From NCBI GenBank assembly GCA_019634245.1, contig JAHQVR010000054.1, positions 1-43,298 of the forward strand: DNA of 43,298 nt. Reading direction: 5' to 3'. Each line of letters opens with the position of its first letter. Positions within the stretch are counted from its first letter, which is position 1. Positions 17,945-27,845 of this stretch are shown one piece after another. A program made the position numbers and the translations under genes. The notes beneath the pieces were generated by a model that was not told the DNA's origin, did not search any database, and saw only the letters and a list, made by a program, of their open reading frames with translations. The stretch is from Gammaproteobacteria bacterium. Its GTDB lineage: Bacteria > Pseudomonadota > Gammaproteobacteria > Granulosicoccales > Granulosicoccaceae.

Positions 17945-18414
17945 TTTGCCAGTAAAGGCTCCAACTCCGACAACGCTCGCTTGTAGACACCACGTTTGAA
18001 AAAAATCACTTTACGCGATGGCTCCCAGTAATCAATCCAGCACCAACGATCAAACTCAGGGGTCTCACAGGCGTTTAAATCTACTTTCGATTCAGCAGCG
18101 GCCATTCGTAGCAGGTACCAGATTTGTTTCTGCCCAATGCACACAGGGGTTTGATTGCGCCTGACATAGCGTCGAGGCAGTTTGTATTTCAGCCAGCTGT
18201 CAGTGCAACCCAGAACTTCTACATCACCAGAGCGAAGCCCGGTTTCTTCATGTAACTCGCGGTACATGGCCTCTTGGGGAGATTCAGATGTTGCGATGCC
18301 CCCTTGAGGAAATTGCCAGGCATCCTGCCCGATTCGTTTGGCCCAAAATAGCTTGCCGTCGTCATTACAGAGGATGATGCCGACATTTGGCCGGTAGCCG
18401 TCACTGTCGATCAT
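17938..18414 (-). CDS. rppH: RNA pyrophosphohydrolase (Nudix)
   Basis: Converts 5'-triphosphate mRNA ends to monophosphates, triggering RNase E decay. 158 aa from ATG at 18414, which gives the family N-terminus MIDSDGYRPNVGIILCN and has GGAGGGGG just upstream; the frame runs open to 18459 but that extension is not conserved. Nudix box GGIATSESPQEAMYRELHEETGL at 37-59 is intact (G-x5-E-x7-R-E-x2-E-E-x-G), and WQFPQGG is present. E. coli RppH is 176 aa; the C-terminal tail is shorter here. Confidence 0.94.
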   Translation of the reverse strand: MIDSDGYRPNVGIILCNDDGKLFWAKRIGQDAWQFPQGGIATSESPQEAMYRELHEETGLRSGDVEVLGCTDSWLKYKLPRRYVRRNQTPVCIGQKQIWYLLRMAAAESKVDLNACETPEFDRWCWIDYWEPSRKVIFFKRGVYKRALSELEPLLAKA

Positions 18415-18513
18415 CGAACCCCCTCCTCTATAATTACTATTGCTTCTTAGAATAGCCAATCTACCAATTCGGTGCGAATAGCGAAAGAGCTACTTTTCAC
18501 AAAGCACAGCAGA

Positions 18514-19083
18514 TCAGGTTTTGGGCAACGTCACTCCTCGCTGTCCCTGGTACTTTCCACCGCGATCGGCGTAGGAAGTCTCACAAACCTCGTCGCTTTC
18601 GAAAAACAACATTTGGGCCACCCCCTCATTGGCATAGATTTTTGCCGGCAGTGGCGTAGTATTTGAGAACTCGAGCGTTACGTGTCCTTCCCATTCGGGC
18701 TCGAGCGGCGTTACATTGACGATAATGCCGCACCGAGCGTAAGTACTCTTACCCAGGCACACGGTCAACACACTGCGAGGAATTCGAAAGTATTCAACAG
18801 TTCGGGCTAAGGCAAACGAATTTGGCGGAATGATGCAGGTATCGGCTTTTAAATCGACAAAACTGTCTGGATCGAAGGCTTTGGGGTCTACCACCGCATG
18901 ATTGATATTGGTGAAAATTTTAAACTCATCCGCACAGCGAACATCATAGCCGTAACTGGATGTGCCAAAAGAGACAATGCGCTGGTTATCCGCATCGACA
19001 CGCACCTGGCCTGATTCAAACGGTTCGATCATGCCTTCGGATTCAGCCATGCGGCGAATCCACTTATCAGATTTGATACTCAT
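18514..19083 (-). CDS. dcd: dCTP deaminase
   Basis: Deaminates dCTP to dUTP, feeding dTMP synthesis. 189 aa with the family sequence [28 protein letters not shown], the [17 protein letters not shown] segment, and the [32 protein letters not shown] core with catalytic Glu. It continues the conserved apbC-dcd order; apbC lies 68 nt upstream. A 99-nt gap to rppH shows no clear terminator, so read-through is possible. Confidence 0.97.
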   Translation of the reverse strand: MSIKSDKWIRRMAESEGMIEPFESGQVRVDADNQRIVSFGTSSYGYDVRCADEFKIFTNINHAVVDPKAFDPDSFVDLKADTCIIPPNSFALARTVEYFRIPRSVLTVCLGKSTYARCGIIVNVTPLEPEWEGHVTLEFSNTTPLPAKIYANEGVAQMLFFESDEVCETSYADRGGKYQGQRGVTLPKT

Positions 19084-19151
19084 TCACTGTCAGTCAATAA
19101 ATGTTATAGGTCGGAGGGTCGCAGCAGCACACATCGGGTTCTGCTCTCGTG

Positions 19152-20243
19152 TTATGTATTCTGAATAACGATGTTTGGAAAACTGGCACTGTAATCTTTG
19201 GCTTGTCGCGCTAACTTCGCCGCTGCTTTGCGCGCAATTTGTCGATAGATCTCAGCCGTTTTACCGTCGGGCTCCGCCACTACTGTAGGTTTACCACTGT
19301 CTGCTTGTTGCCGTATCGACAATTCCAAAGGTAACGCACCCAGTAAGTTCACACCGGCCTCTTCGGCCATGGAGGCACCACCGCCTTCGCCAAAGATAGG
19401 CTCCTCGTGACCACACTGACTGCAAACATGCGTCGACATATTTTCAACGATGCCCAGAATGGGCACATCGACCTTTTCGAACATCTTTAAACCCTTACGC
19501 GCATCCAGCAACGCAATGTCCTGAGGTGTGGTAACGATAATCGCACCACTGACAGGTACCTTTTGCGCCAGGGTTAATTGCGTATCCCCTGTCCCCGGGG
19601 GCAGATCTATGACTAGGTAATCCAAATCTTTCCACTGGGTATCGTTAAGCAGCTGCTCTAACGCCTGAGTCACCATCGGACCACGCCAAATCATGGGTGT
19701 TTCTTCATCGATTAGAAAGCCGATGGACATGGTCTGTACGCCATAATTTTCCATCGGTTCAATAGTTTTACCATCGGCTGACTCTGGCTGACCCGACAAC
19801 CCCATCATGCGAGGCTGACTGGGTCCGTAAATATCGGCATCGAGCAGCCCCACCGTGGCACCTTCACCAGCCAGTGCCAGCGCCAGATTGACCGAAGTGG
19901 TCGACTTACCCACACCGCCTTTGCCTGAAGCCACCGCGATGATGTTCTTGATGTTCTCCAGCCGTTTCACACCGTGCTGAACAGAGTGGGCAATAATGTT
20001 GCTGCTCACCTTCACTGTCACGGAGCTTGCGTTGGTCGCATCTTGGATTAACGATGATAAGTCTGCGACCAATTGGTCGGCGACTCCTCGACACGGATAG
20101 GGCAAAGCCACATCGACGCTGACAGCGCCATCATTGATGCTGATGTCACTAATGGCTTTGGCAGCCATTAGATTCGTATCGAGATAAGGGTCAGAATATT
20201 GCTTCAGCGCTTGCTCAACCGATTCACGGGACAATTCGGACAT
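19152..20243 (-). CDS. apbC: Iron-sulfur cluster carrier ATPase (Mrp/NBP35 family)
   Basis: P-loop ATPase that carries and delivers Fe-S clusters. 363 aa: N-terminal MIP18/DUF59-type domain (about 5-85), deviant Walker A GKGGVGKST (107-115), LLDADIYGPSQPRMMG, and the dimer-bridging cluster pair C274 and C277 in HVCSQCGH. Divergent from metG across 210 nt, a linkage conserved in gammaproteobacteria. It could supply clusters for RnfB and RnfC encoded nearby (inference). It is not ApbE, the flavin transferase that Rnf needs. Confidence 0.96.
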   Translation of the reverse strand: MSELSRESVEQALKQYSDPYLDTNLMAAKAISDISINDGAVSVDVALPYPCRGVADQLVADLSSLIQDATNASSVTVKVSSNIIAHSVQHGVKRLENIKNIIAVASGKGGVGKSTTSVNLALALAGEGATVGLLDADIYGPSQPRMMGLSGQPESADGKTIEPMENYGVQTMSIGFLIDEETPMIWRGPMVTQALEQLLNDTQWKDLDYLVIDLPPGTGDTQLTLAQKVPVSGAIIVTTPQDIALLDARKGLKMFEKVDVPILGIVENMSTHVCSQCGHEEPIFGEGGGASMAEEAGVNLLGALPLELSIRQQADSGKPTVVAEPDGKTAEIYRQIARKAAAKLARQAKDYSASFPNIVIQNT

Positions 20244-20453
20244 GGTTCTAAAATGACTCCCTCAAGGGCAGGCTGTTAGACTAGAAGATAGAGTTCGAAA
20301 GAAACGGTTCGCGAAATCTCAAAAACAGAGGTTTTTATCGCGCGCCGCCGATTTTTCGATGTACCGGACTAAATACTATACACGGATGGGCATCAACCCG
20401 CCGCATAAGAGCATGCCCCGAAAGGGTATTTCGACGACGCGAACACCATAGCT

Positions 20454-22478
20454 ATGAGCCGCAATATTCTCGTTACCAGCGCCCTACCGTATGCCAACGG
20501 TCCGCTGCATATTGGTCACCTGATCGAGTATATCCAAACGGATATATGGGTTCGCTACCAACGCCTGGCCGGCAATCGCTGCCAGTGGGTTTGGGCAGAT
20601 GATGCCCATGGCACGCCGATCATGCTCAAGGCTGAACAGGAAGGCATCACACCCCTTGAGCTGATTCAACGCGTGCAGCAGGAGCATGAGCGCGATATCG
20701 AGGCTTTTCTGCTCTCACCGGACAATTTCTACACGACCCATTCTGACGAAAACCGGGAAATGGCGGAACTGATTTACACCCGCTTAAAAGAGGCAGGACA
20801 TATCGTAAAGCGCACGATCAAGCAGCTATTCGATGCTGAGAAGCAGATGTTCCTGCCCGATCGTTACGTTAAAGGGGAGTGTCCAAACTGCGGCGCAGCA
20901 GACCAATATGGTGACAACTGCGAGAACTGTAGCGCCACTTATGATGCTACCGAGCTCAAAAATCCAATCTCTCAAATGTCCAATACCACGCCGGAGCTCA
21001 AGGACTCGGAACAGTATTTTTTGTCCTTAGCTGAGTTCACCGACATGCTCAAAGAGTGGACGGCCAGTGATGCGGTCCAAACCGAAATTGCGAACAAGCT
21101 CAAAGAATGGCTCGATGATGGTTTACACGATTGGGATATATCGAGAAATCACCCCTATTTCGGTTTTGAAATTCCAGATGCGCCGGGCAAGTATTTTTAT
21201 GTTTGGTTGGATGCACCGATTGCGTATATCGCGAGTCACGTCAATCTGTGCAAACGCACCGGTGAAAACTACCTGGACTACTGGGGGTCCGACTCCACCG
21301 CAGAGCTTTATCATTTCATCGGTAAGGACATTGCCAACTTTCACTGTCTGTTCTGGCCAGCTATGTTACAAGGTGCGGGCTTTCGCAAACCGACCGCCGT
21401 CTTTTGCCATGGTTTCTTAACCGTCGATGGTTTGAAAATGTCGAAGTCGAGAGGCACCGCAGTCACAGTGGAGACCTATCTGCAGACTCTGCAGCCTGAG
21501 TACCTTCGCTACTACTATGCAGCGAAACTCGGCAACGGTGTTAATGACCTTAACCTTAACCTGGAAGATTTTGTCACTCGGGTCAATGCCGATGTGATTG
21601 GCAAGGTAGTTAATATTGCCAGCCGCTGCGCAGGCTTTATCACCAAGAAATTCGATGGGCAACTCAGCAGCAGCTACCCCAAGAACGAAACGGATAGTTA
21701 CGCCGCTTTTGTTCAGCACACTCAAACGATTTTGGATTTTTACGAGCAGCGTGAATTCGGCAAAGCCATGCGAGAAGTGATGGTGCTGGCTGAAACTGCG
21801 AACACGTATATTAACGATGCCGAACCTTGGGTGAAAATTAAAAACACCGACAGTGCCAATGAAGTTCAGGACATCTGCACTGTGGGGTTAAACTACTTTC
21901 GAGTCATCATCACCTACCTATCTCCCGTACTCCCAGAGTTAGCGTCTAAAACTGAGGAATTTCTAAACACGACTCTCACGTTAGATGCCCTGGCAACCCC
22001 GCTAGTGAATCATCAGATAAACCCTTATAAAGCTATGATGACTCGGGTGGAAGAAAAATCGGTGACCGCCATGATTGAAGCCACCAAGATGGCCGCAGAA
22101 TCTAGCAACACAGCAGCCGCTCCGGTTAATGCAAACATTGAGGCCATTAAAGACACGATCTCGATCGATGACTTTAACAAGATTGATTTTCGTATAGCCA
22201 AGATTGTAGATGCGAAACCGGTGGAAGGTGCCGATAAGCTGCTCGAACTGCTTTTGGATATCGGCTTGGAACAACGCACCGTGTTTGCAGGCATAAAGGC
22301 CGCCTACGAACCCGCTGATTTGATTGGTAAACAAACGGTGATGGTTGCAAATCTGGCTCCCAGAAAAATGCGTTTTGGTGTCTCCAGCGGTATGGTGTTG
22401 GCTGCAGGACCCGGTGGGTCAGAGTTATTCATTCTGAATCCAGACGAAGGTGCTGAACCTGGCATGCGAGTGAAATAA
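20454..22478 (+). CDS. metG: Methionyl-tRNA synthetase
   Basis: 674-aa class I synthetase of the E. coli type: HIGH motif in [14 protein letters not shown] (19-22), two zinc knuckles with C142, C145, C155 and C158 ([17 protein letters not shown]), and KMSKS at 328-332. An EMAP II-like tRNA-binding and dimerisation domain starts near residue 570 ([25 protein letters not shown]). The Ala/Asn/Thr-rich linker before it is usual. rnfA begins four nt after the stop, so metG and rnfAB probably share a transcript. Confidence 0.98.
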   Translation: MSRNILVTSALPYANGPLHIGHLIEYIQTDIWVRYQRLAGNRCQWVWADDAHGTPIMLKAEQEGITPLELIQRVQQEHERDIEAFLLSPDNFYTTHSDENREMAELIYTRLKEAGHIVKRTIKQLFDAEKQMFLPDRYVKGECPNCGAADQYGDNCENCSATYDATELKNPISQMSNTTPELKDSEQYFLSLAEFTDMLKEWTASDAVQTEIANKLKEWLDDGLHDWDISRNHPYFGFEIPDAPGKYFYVWLDAPIAYIASHVNLCKRTGENYLDYWGSDSTAELYHFIGKDIANFHCLFWPAMLQGAGFRKPTAVFCHGFLTVDGLKMSKSRGTAVTVETYLQTLQPEYLRYYYAAKLGNGVNDLNLNLEDFVTRVNADVIGKVVNIASRCAGFITKKFDGQLSSSYPKNETDSYAAFVQHTQTILDFYEQREFGKAMREVMVLAETANTYINDAEPWVKIKNTDSANEVQDICTVGLNYFRVIITYLSPVLPELASKTEEFLNTTLTLDALATPLVNHQINPYKAMMTRVEEKSVTAMIEATKMAAESSNTAAAPVNANIEAIKDTISIDDFNKIDFRIAKIVDAKPVEGADKLLELLLDIGLEQRTVFAGIKAAYEPADLIGKQTVMVANLAPRKMRFGVSSGMVLAAGPGGSELFILNPDEGAEPGMRVK

Positions 22479-22482
22479 GTCA

Positions 22483-23061
22483 GTGGCCAATGAACTTGCA
22501 CTGCTATTGATGGCAACGATCCTTGTCAACAATTTTGTGTTAGTGCATTTTCTCGGCTTGTGCCCATTTATGGGTGTTACCCGAAAAATTGAAAGCACGT
22601 TGGGTATGGGTATTGCCACAACGTTTGTGCTTACACTGGCATCGGGTGTCAGCCATATCGTTCATCACTATATTTTGGTGCCATTTGATGTGGAATTTCT
22701 ACGCATCATCAGTTTTATTTTTATCATTGCCATCATTGTGCAATTTACCGAGCTGTTGATTCGTAAACAAAGCCCTCTACTACATCAGTTACTGGGTTTG
22801 TACCTACCATTGATCACTAGCAACTGTGCCGTGCTTGGCGTGGCTTTGCTCAGTGTGAATCGACAGCAAAGCTTTCTCGAAGCCATCGTCTTCGGCTTTG
22901 GTGCCGCTGCAGGGTTTACGCTCGTAATGGTGTTGTTCACGCTGCTCCGTTTACGCATAGAGGCCAGTGATGTTCCCAAGCCTTTTAAGGGCAACCCTAT
23001 TGCCCTGATCACCGCAGGCTTGATGTCACTGGCCTTCATGGGGTTCTCCGGCATTGCTTAG
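22483..23061 (+). CDS. rnfA: Rnf/Rsx electron transport complex subunit A
   Basis: 192-aa six-helix inner-membrane subunit of the Na+/H+-coupled ferredoxin:NAD+ oxidoreductase (Rsx in E. coli, also reduces SoxR). Hallmarks: [21 protein letters not shown] at the N-terminus and [14 protein letters not shown] in the fourth helix; these cysteines help bind an intramembrane Fe-S cluster with RnfE. Start GTG at 22483, four nt after metG; no obvious Shine-Dalgarno, suggesting coupling to metG translation. rnfB follows after 72 nt. Confidence 0.96.
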   Translation: MANELALLLMATILVNNFVLVHFLGLCPFMGVTRKIESTLGMGIATTFVLTLASGVSHIVHHYILVPFDVEFLRIISFIFIIAIIVQFTELLIRKQSPLLHQLLGLYLPLITSNCAVLGVALLSVNRQQSFLEAIVFGFGAAAGFTLVMVLFTLLRLRIEASDVPKPFKGNPIALITAGLMSLAFMGFSGIA

Positions 23062-23133
23062 TGTGCTTGCGGGTTTACTGACGGAACGCTCTACAGCGCT
23101 CACAGTCTGTGTCCGTACTACCGCGAGCCGTTA

Positions 23134-23676
23134 ATGGCCACACTCCTGATCACAGCTACGGCACTTTTGCTACTGATCGGAGCACTCGGATGGATACTCG
23201 AAGTCCTATCGCGTTCAAAAGGAAATCGCGAAGAAGAACTGATCGACACCATTAATCAATGCTTACCCCAAACGCAGTGCGCACAGTGTGGTTACCCTGG
23301 CTGTCGACCCTACGCACAAGCCATTGCAGAGCAAAACGCGGACATTAATCTTTGCCCACCCGGGGGTGAAGCCACGATCAAGGAACTGGCCACGCTGCTC
23401 GATCGGCCCCTGGTGGCCCTGGCAAGCACAGTGGCTCCCACTAAAGCAGCGCAAGTGGCGATCATTGATGAGGCCGTGTGCATCGGCTGTGCGTTATGCA
23501 TCCCTGCTTGCCCGGTCGATGCGATTGTGGGTGCGCGAAAATACATGCACACTGTGATAACCCATGATTGCACCGGCTGCGAATTGTGCTTGCCGCCTTG
23601 TCCGGTTGACTGTATTGAGTTAGTCGAACAACCAAAAACCCTGGCTGATTGGCACGTCCCTAAACCGGCTCTGTAA
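23134..23676 (+). CDS. rnfB: Rnf/Rsx complex iron-sulfur subunit B
   Basis: 180-aa membrane-anchored ferredoxin-like subunit. Residues 1-22 are a membrane anchor. The first [4Fe-4S] site uses C49, C52, C57 and C74 (CAQCGYPGC... C). Two ferredoxin clusters follow: C116/C119/C122/C126 and C146/C149/C152/C156. Length is normal (E. coli RsxB 192 aa). Unlike the usual rnfABCDGE order, the next gene on this strand, rnfC, is 2.6 kb away behind three minus-strand genes. Confidence 0.96.
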   Translation: MATLLITATALLLLIGALGWILEVLSRSKGNREEELIDTINQCLPQTQCAQCGYPGCRPYAQAIAEQNADINLCPPGGEATIKELATLLDRPLVALASTVAPTKAAQVAIIDEAVCIGCALCIPACPVDAIVGARKYMHTVITHDCTGCELCLPPCPVDCIELVEQPKTLADWHVPKPAL

Positions 23677-23798
23677 AATATCCGTCCTGTGGATCTACCT
23701 CTATGGTAAAGCCAGACAGCCTCGACGTGCTTGCCCCACCGAGCACCGCTTCACGGTTGAGCATGTTCTTTAACTCACACGGTCTGCACAAGGCTTTC

Positions 23799-24449
23799 CT
23801 AGTTGGCCGCTTTCAGTTTTTTGATTAAGCGTTGTGTTCGCAAGAGCACGGTAATCGCACTGCCAACAGCCACAACCCATAAACACAGCAGCATGACCAC
23901 ACGCGTATCAAGGAATAGCGTTTCCAAAATCGCCAGCACCGCACCTAGAGTCACCACCGCCATACGGTGAGGCTTTGCCTGTGGACCACCAAAGTCAACC
24001 CCAGCTCCTAACCCGTGTCCCAACTCTCTGACATAAGCGGTGAAGACAGCCATGGCACCCGCAGCCCATCCTAATTGTGGTTCACCCAGGCCGTAGCCAA
24101 TTCCGACGAATATCGCGATATCGGCAAAGCGATCGGGAAGCTCGTTATATACCCCGCCATCGGGTGACGATCGGCCAGCCTCCACAGCCAGCAGACCATC
24201 GAATAAATTGCACAGCAGGCGAAGCTGCACAAACACACCAGCACTGAGTAAACACACGATTCGAACCGATCCGGCTGCACCACCAGAAACATAAAACAAC
24301 ACACCCGCAATGCCGGCAAACACAACACTCAACACTGATACTTGATTCGGTGTGATGTTAGTTTGGCAGAGTAGCTGTGTCACTCGTTGCGCCCAGCGGG
24401 TACCTCGACTGGCAAGTGGGCGTCGGTTCTCCATGTTACCCTCGTTCAT
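23799..24449 (-). CDS. CDP-alcohol phosphatidyltransferase family membrane protein (YnbA-like)
   Basis: About 216 aa with six hydrophobic segments. The motif region CNLFDGLLAVEAGRSSPDGG (just before VYNELPDRFAD) keeps the DG, G and two closing Asp residues of the CDP-alcohol transferase site, but the usual DGxxAR spacing is altered (DGLLAVEAGR). This matches a divergent subfamily seen with CdsA-like partners rather than PgsA or PssA. Alcohol substrate unknown. Start chosen as ATG 24449, preceded by GGGAG at six nt; the frame runs open to 24536. It is the third gene of the minus-strand lipid cassette and ends 122 nt from the rnfB stop. Confidence 0.85.
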   Translation of the reverse strand: MNEGNMENRRPLASRGTRWAQRVTQLLCQTNITPNQVSVLSVVFAGIAGVLFYVSGGAAGSVRIVCLLSAGVFVQLRLLCNLFDGLLAVEAGRSSPDGGVYNELPDRFADIAIFVGIGYGLGEPQLGWAAGAMAVFTAYVRELGHGLGAGVDFGGPQAKPHRMAVVTLGAVLAILETLFLDTRVVMLLCLWVVAVGSAITVLLRTQRLIKKLKAAN

Positions 24450-24606
24450 ACACGACTCCCGAGCGTTCGAAAGTGCCGTTTGTTTGCGATTTCGTTCACC
24501 CGACAAAGAAGCCGTAGTGACTTCAATGAAACCCATAGGTGCATGAAAACATTATTGACATGTGCCTTAGTCCATCTGATTTGGTAGCAACACTGCCACA
24601 CCCATC

Positions 24607-25557
24607 TCATGAGATATCCCAGCCATAGCGCACTAAATGAAAAAACACTGGGGCAGAGAACACCACAGAATCTAATCGATCGATAAAACCTCCGTGTCCA
24701 GCGATTAAGTGCCCCCAGTCTTTAACACCTCGATCTCGTTTGATCGCGGATAACACCAATCCACCCATAAACCCCATCAAACCGATAATCAATGCAAGAT
24801 AACCGGCTTGCCAGGGAGTAAAGGGTGTAATCCACCACAACATCGCGCCTAGACAGGCGGCACTACCAATGCCGCCGATGGCGCCTTCCCATGTTTTCGA
24901 AGGCGATAGCTTGGGAGCAATTTTGGTTCTACCCCATAATTTTCCAAATACGTATTGCAAGACATCACTGGACTGCACCACGACAATCAAGAACGCGATC
25001 AGCAATACATTGCGGCCTTCGAAACCGGGAATGTTCAGCGATAGCAACGCGGGCACGTGGGAGGCGCAAAACACGCAAATCATTAACGCCCACTGAGTCT
25101 CCGCGACTCGAACCAGGAATTGGTTGGTATCGCCACGAAAGGCGGCAATGATAGGTAAAAACAAAAACGCGTAGACGGGAATAAATATGGAGTACATGCC
25201 GTACCACCCGACCCACACAAAATAATACTGTACAGGCACGATAATAAAAAACGCGGTAGCTAAGGCCCAGTGATCAGCCCGTTTCGTATTCGTCAAAGTG
25301 ACAAATTCGCGCAAGGCTGCAAATGAACAAATGCCAAACAACACTATGACACCCGCTTTGCCAAAGACAAACGCTAGACCCATCAACACCACCATGGCCC
25401 ACCAAGCCGAGATCCGTGCATTCAGATTTTCAATCACCGAACTGGTTTCACCCGCTGGCACCCTTGCAGCGAGCAACCGACCGATCCCCGTTGCGACAAT
25501 CAGCACGCAGGCGATACCACCGAACAGCCAAATAAAGTCAACTTGAGTAGACGTCAT
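24607..25557 (-). CDS. Phosphatidate cytidylyltransferase (CdsA/YnbB-like)
   Basis: Makes CDP-diacylglycerol from phosphatidate and CTP. 316 aa with about eight membrane helices. The C-terminal signature is present: SPSKTWEGAIGGIGSA near residues 220-235, then KRDRGVKDWGHLIAGHGGFIDRLDSV with the catalytic Asp residues. It starts inside the stop of the acyltransferase gene (4-nt ATGA overlap), so the two are coupled. A true housekeeping cdsA usually sits beside uppS and dxr; this context and its YnbB-like features suggest a second, dedicated copy. Confidence 0.92.
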   Translation of the reverse strand: MTSTQVDFIWLFGGIACVLIVATGIGRLLAARVPAGETSSVIENLNARISAWWAMVVLMGLAFVFGKAGVIVLFGICSFAALREFVTLTNTKRADHWALATAFFIIVPVQYYFVWVGWYGMYSIFIPVYAFLFLPIIAAFRGDTNQFLVRVAETQWALMICVFCASHVPALLSLNIPGFEGRNVLLIAFLIVVVQSSDVLQYVFGKLWGRTKIAPKLSPSKTWEGAIGGIGSAACLGAMLWWITPFTPWQAGYLALIIGLMGFMGGLVLSAIKRDRGVKDWGHLIAGHGGFIDRLDSVVFSAPVFFHLVRYGWDIS

Positions 25558-26219
25558 GACGTGGTCGTGTCCTCAACGGAGGTTTCTTCAGCAGGTGATA
25601 ACGCCAACAGTGCGCTCCTTGCCCGATGAATAAAGTCGTCTTTGGTTTCAGATGCTTCTAAACGTATCGGTGCGCCAAAGAGCACCCGGCAGATCAGTGG
25701 TATGGGCACGATCTCACCCTTGGGCATTACCCGATTTAAATTTTCTATCCATACCGGCACCAAATCTATATCGGGTCGTGCTTTCGCCAGATGATAGATC
25801 CCGCTTTTAAACGGCAGCAATTTCTCATCACCCGTGTTACGGGTGCCTTCCGGAAATAGGATCAACGACGAGCCAGCGTCCAGTGCGTCGGCCATTGTCG
25901 AGACAGGATCCGCACTTCGAGATTCCGGACGGCGATCGATCAACACGGCGTTAAATACGGTACGTCCGATAAACGACTTCAAACGGGTCTTTAACCAATA
26001 ATCAGCACCTGCCACCGGTCGGGTCAGCTTGCGCAATGGCGCCGGAAGGACTGTCCAAACTAAAATAAAATCACCGTGACTGGCGTGATTCACAAAGTAG
26101 ATACGCTGTTCTCGAGTAGGTTCGGAGTCGCGCCAGATGGCACGGGCAGCCGTGATAAACTGCGCGAATACGATGATGACGTTCGCTGTGATCGTCGCGG
26201 CAATGTGGGTTAGAGTCAT
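25554..26219 (-). CDS. 1-acyl-glycerol-3-phosphate acyltransferase family protein (PlsC-like)
   Basis: 221-aa membrane acyltransferase. Motif I is NHASHGDF near residue 44 (NHx4D), motif III is FPEGTRN near residue 123, and VPVWIENLNR is the late motif. A single N-terminal hydrophobic segment anchors it. It probably acylates lysophosphatidate or a related acceptor; whether it replaces PlsC cannot be said. First gene of the three-gene lipid cassette. It shares a 93-nt divergent region with rnfC. E. coli ynbABCD is a comparable grouping of CDP-alcohol transferase, CdsA homologue and further lipid enzymes. Confidence 0.9.
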   Translation of the reverse strand: MTLTHIAATITANVIIVFAQFITAARAIWRDSEPTREQRIYFVNHASHGDFILVWTVLPAPLRKLTRPVAGADYWLKTRLKSFIGRTVFNAVLIDRRPESRSADPVSTMADALDAGSSLILFPEGTRNTGDEKLLPFKSGIYHLAKARPDIDLVPVWIENLNRVMPKGEIVPIPLICRVLFGAPIRLEASETKDDFIHRARSALLALSPAEETSVEDTTTS

Positions 26220-26312
26220 TGTCGTCTATACCGGCCGGACCGTTACCCACATGCTGTGCGCAACATCGGCTTCATACACTACGTTTAAGGTGCCTAAAAG
26301 CTTAGCTTACAG

Positions 26313-27845
26313 GTGGTGATGCCGCATCAATTACTGCCGAACATGAATTCTTCTTCTGCCACCATCACGCCCGTACACGGCGGTTTTGTTACAAAACCCA
26401 AGAATCCGATCCCAATGGATAAGATTCGACGGGTGAATCCAACTGAACCGGTGCGTTTGCCACTACTGAACTACCACAACGAACCTGTGGAAGCCTTAGT
26501 GGCTGTAGGCGATACCGTACACATCGGTTCCATGCTCGCGTCCAACATCGTAGCGAGTGTCTCCGGTGTGGTTTCAGCCATTGAGCATCGTCACTTTATT
26601 CATCCCTCAGGTCAGACTCAACGGTGCGTAGAAATTCAACCTGATCATAAAAACACAATAACAACGCTGCCACCCTTGGACCCTAATCGGCTTGACTCCC
26701 TGACACCCTATGCACTCGTGGGCCTCGGTGGAGCGGCCTATCCATTGTTCGACAAAGTTCAGACAGCCAGGAACGCAGGTGTTTCAGCGCTGATTATTAA
26801 CGCAGTGGAATGTGAACCGCTGGTAGATTGTGACAACGCCCTTATCCAACAATCTGCAGATACCTGCATCCAGGGCATAGAGCTGTTGATGCGTTTGTGT
26901 CACGTGGAAAACGCATCGATCGCTATCAAAGCCTCCATGCAAAGAGCTATCGATGCACTGCGCCAGGTACTTTCTCTGCGAACCGAGAAACCTGCATCCA
27001 TTGAGTTACAACTGGTTCAGGACAAATACCCCGCCGGTGCCGAACGCACCCTTATTCAAACGCTCAATGTTTCCAAAAACCCGTTGGCCGAGCCACCCAG
27101 TCATCAAGGACTTTTGTGCATCAACATTGCCACCGCTGAAGCGCTCTACCACGCCTACCAGGGTCGACCCATGACAGGCCGTGTGATTAGCGTCACCTCA
27201 CCGAAGGGACAAACGCAAAATATCTGGGCGCCCTTTGGCACCCGTATTCGGGACATACTGGATGTCTGCGGGCAGGACCGCTATGACGGTAGGGTCGTGG
27301 CTGGAGGACCACTGAGTGGGCAGCTAGTCGACGATCTGCAGCTACCTGTGTCAGCGTCGACAAATAGTCTTTTACTACAAACGCCCTCTGAACGAGCTGA
27401 TGCCCAAGCGTGCATTCGCTGTGGTGATTGTGCAACCGTCTGCCCCAGCCATCTACTGCCACAACAATTGTATTGGTATGCGCAGGCAGAACAAGTAAAG
27501 ACAGCGGTGAAATTCGGCCTGCTCGAGTGTGTTGAATGCGCTTGCTGCGATTTGGTGTGCCCATCGTCGATACCGTTAACGCAACTGTTCCGATACACCA
27601 AGCACAACCACCATCAGATTCGCGATGAGCAACACCGCAGTGAATGGGCGCAACAACGATTTGCCGAACATCAACTGCGTGAAACGGAGCGCCTTAGTGT
27701 AAAAACTTCCAAAAAGGCGGCATCAAACCCTCTGGATCGGTTAAAACAACAACGCAAAAAAACAACCTCAAGCGCGGATGGTGCCACGCTAAAGACACAC
27801 AACTCCGGCGAAAGAGTGGACAAACCGCAGACTCCCAAACCATGA
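26313..27845 (+). CDS. rnfC: Rnf/Rsx complex subunit C
   Basis: 510-aa peripheral subunit carrying NADH/FMN-binding (NuoF-like) and SLBB regions: YALVGLGGAAYPLFDKV near 134 and VECEPLVDCDN. Two [4Fe-4S] sites are CIRCGDCATVCP from C367 and CVECACCDLVCP from C406. The C-terminal tail after residue 430 is charged but short; E. coli RsxC (740 aa) has a much longer Ala-rich tail. Start ambiguous: GTG 26313, ATG 26319 or ATG 26343. rnfD starts inside its stop (ATGA overlap). First gene of the second rnf block, so it needs its own promoter in 26220-26312. Confidence 0.95.
   Translation: MVMPHQLLPNMNSSSATITPVHGGFVTKPKNPIPMDKIRRVNPTEPVRLPLLNYHNEPVEALVAVGDTVHIGSMLASNIVASVSGVVSAIEHRHFIHPSGQTQRCVEIQPDHKNTITTLPPLDPNRLDSLTPYALVGLGGAAYPLFDKVQTARNAGVSALIINAVECEPLVDCDNALIQQSADTCIQGIELLMRLCHVENASIAIKASMQRAIDALRQVLSLRTEKPASIELQLVQDKYPAGAERTLIQTLNVSKNPLAEPPSHQGLLCINIATAEALYHAYQGRPMTGRVISVTSPKGQTQNIWAPFGTRIRDILDVCGQDRYDGRVVAGGPLSGQLVDDLQLPVSASTNSLLLQTPSERADAQACIRCGDCATVCPSHLLPQQLYWYAQAEQVKTAVKFGLLECVECACCDLVCPSSIPLTQLFRYTKHNHHQIRDEQHRSEWAQQRFAEHQLRETERLSVKTSKKAASNPLDRLKQQRKKTTSSADGATLKTHNSGERVDKPQTPKP

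Noticed and set aside
26137..26319. 60-aa plus-strand frame before rnfC
   Set aside because: Overlaps the start of the acyltransferase gene and has no conserved features.
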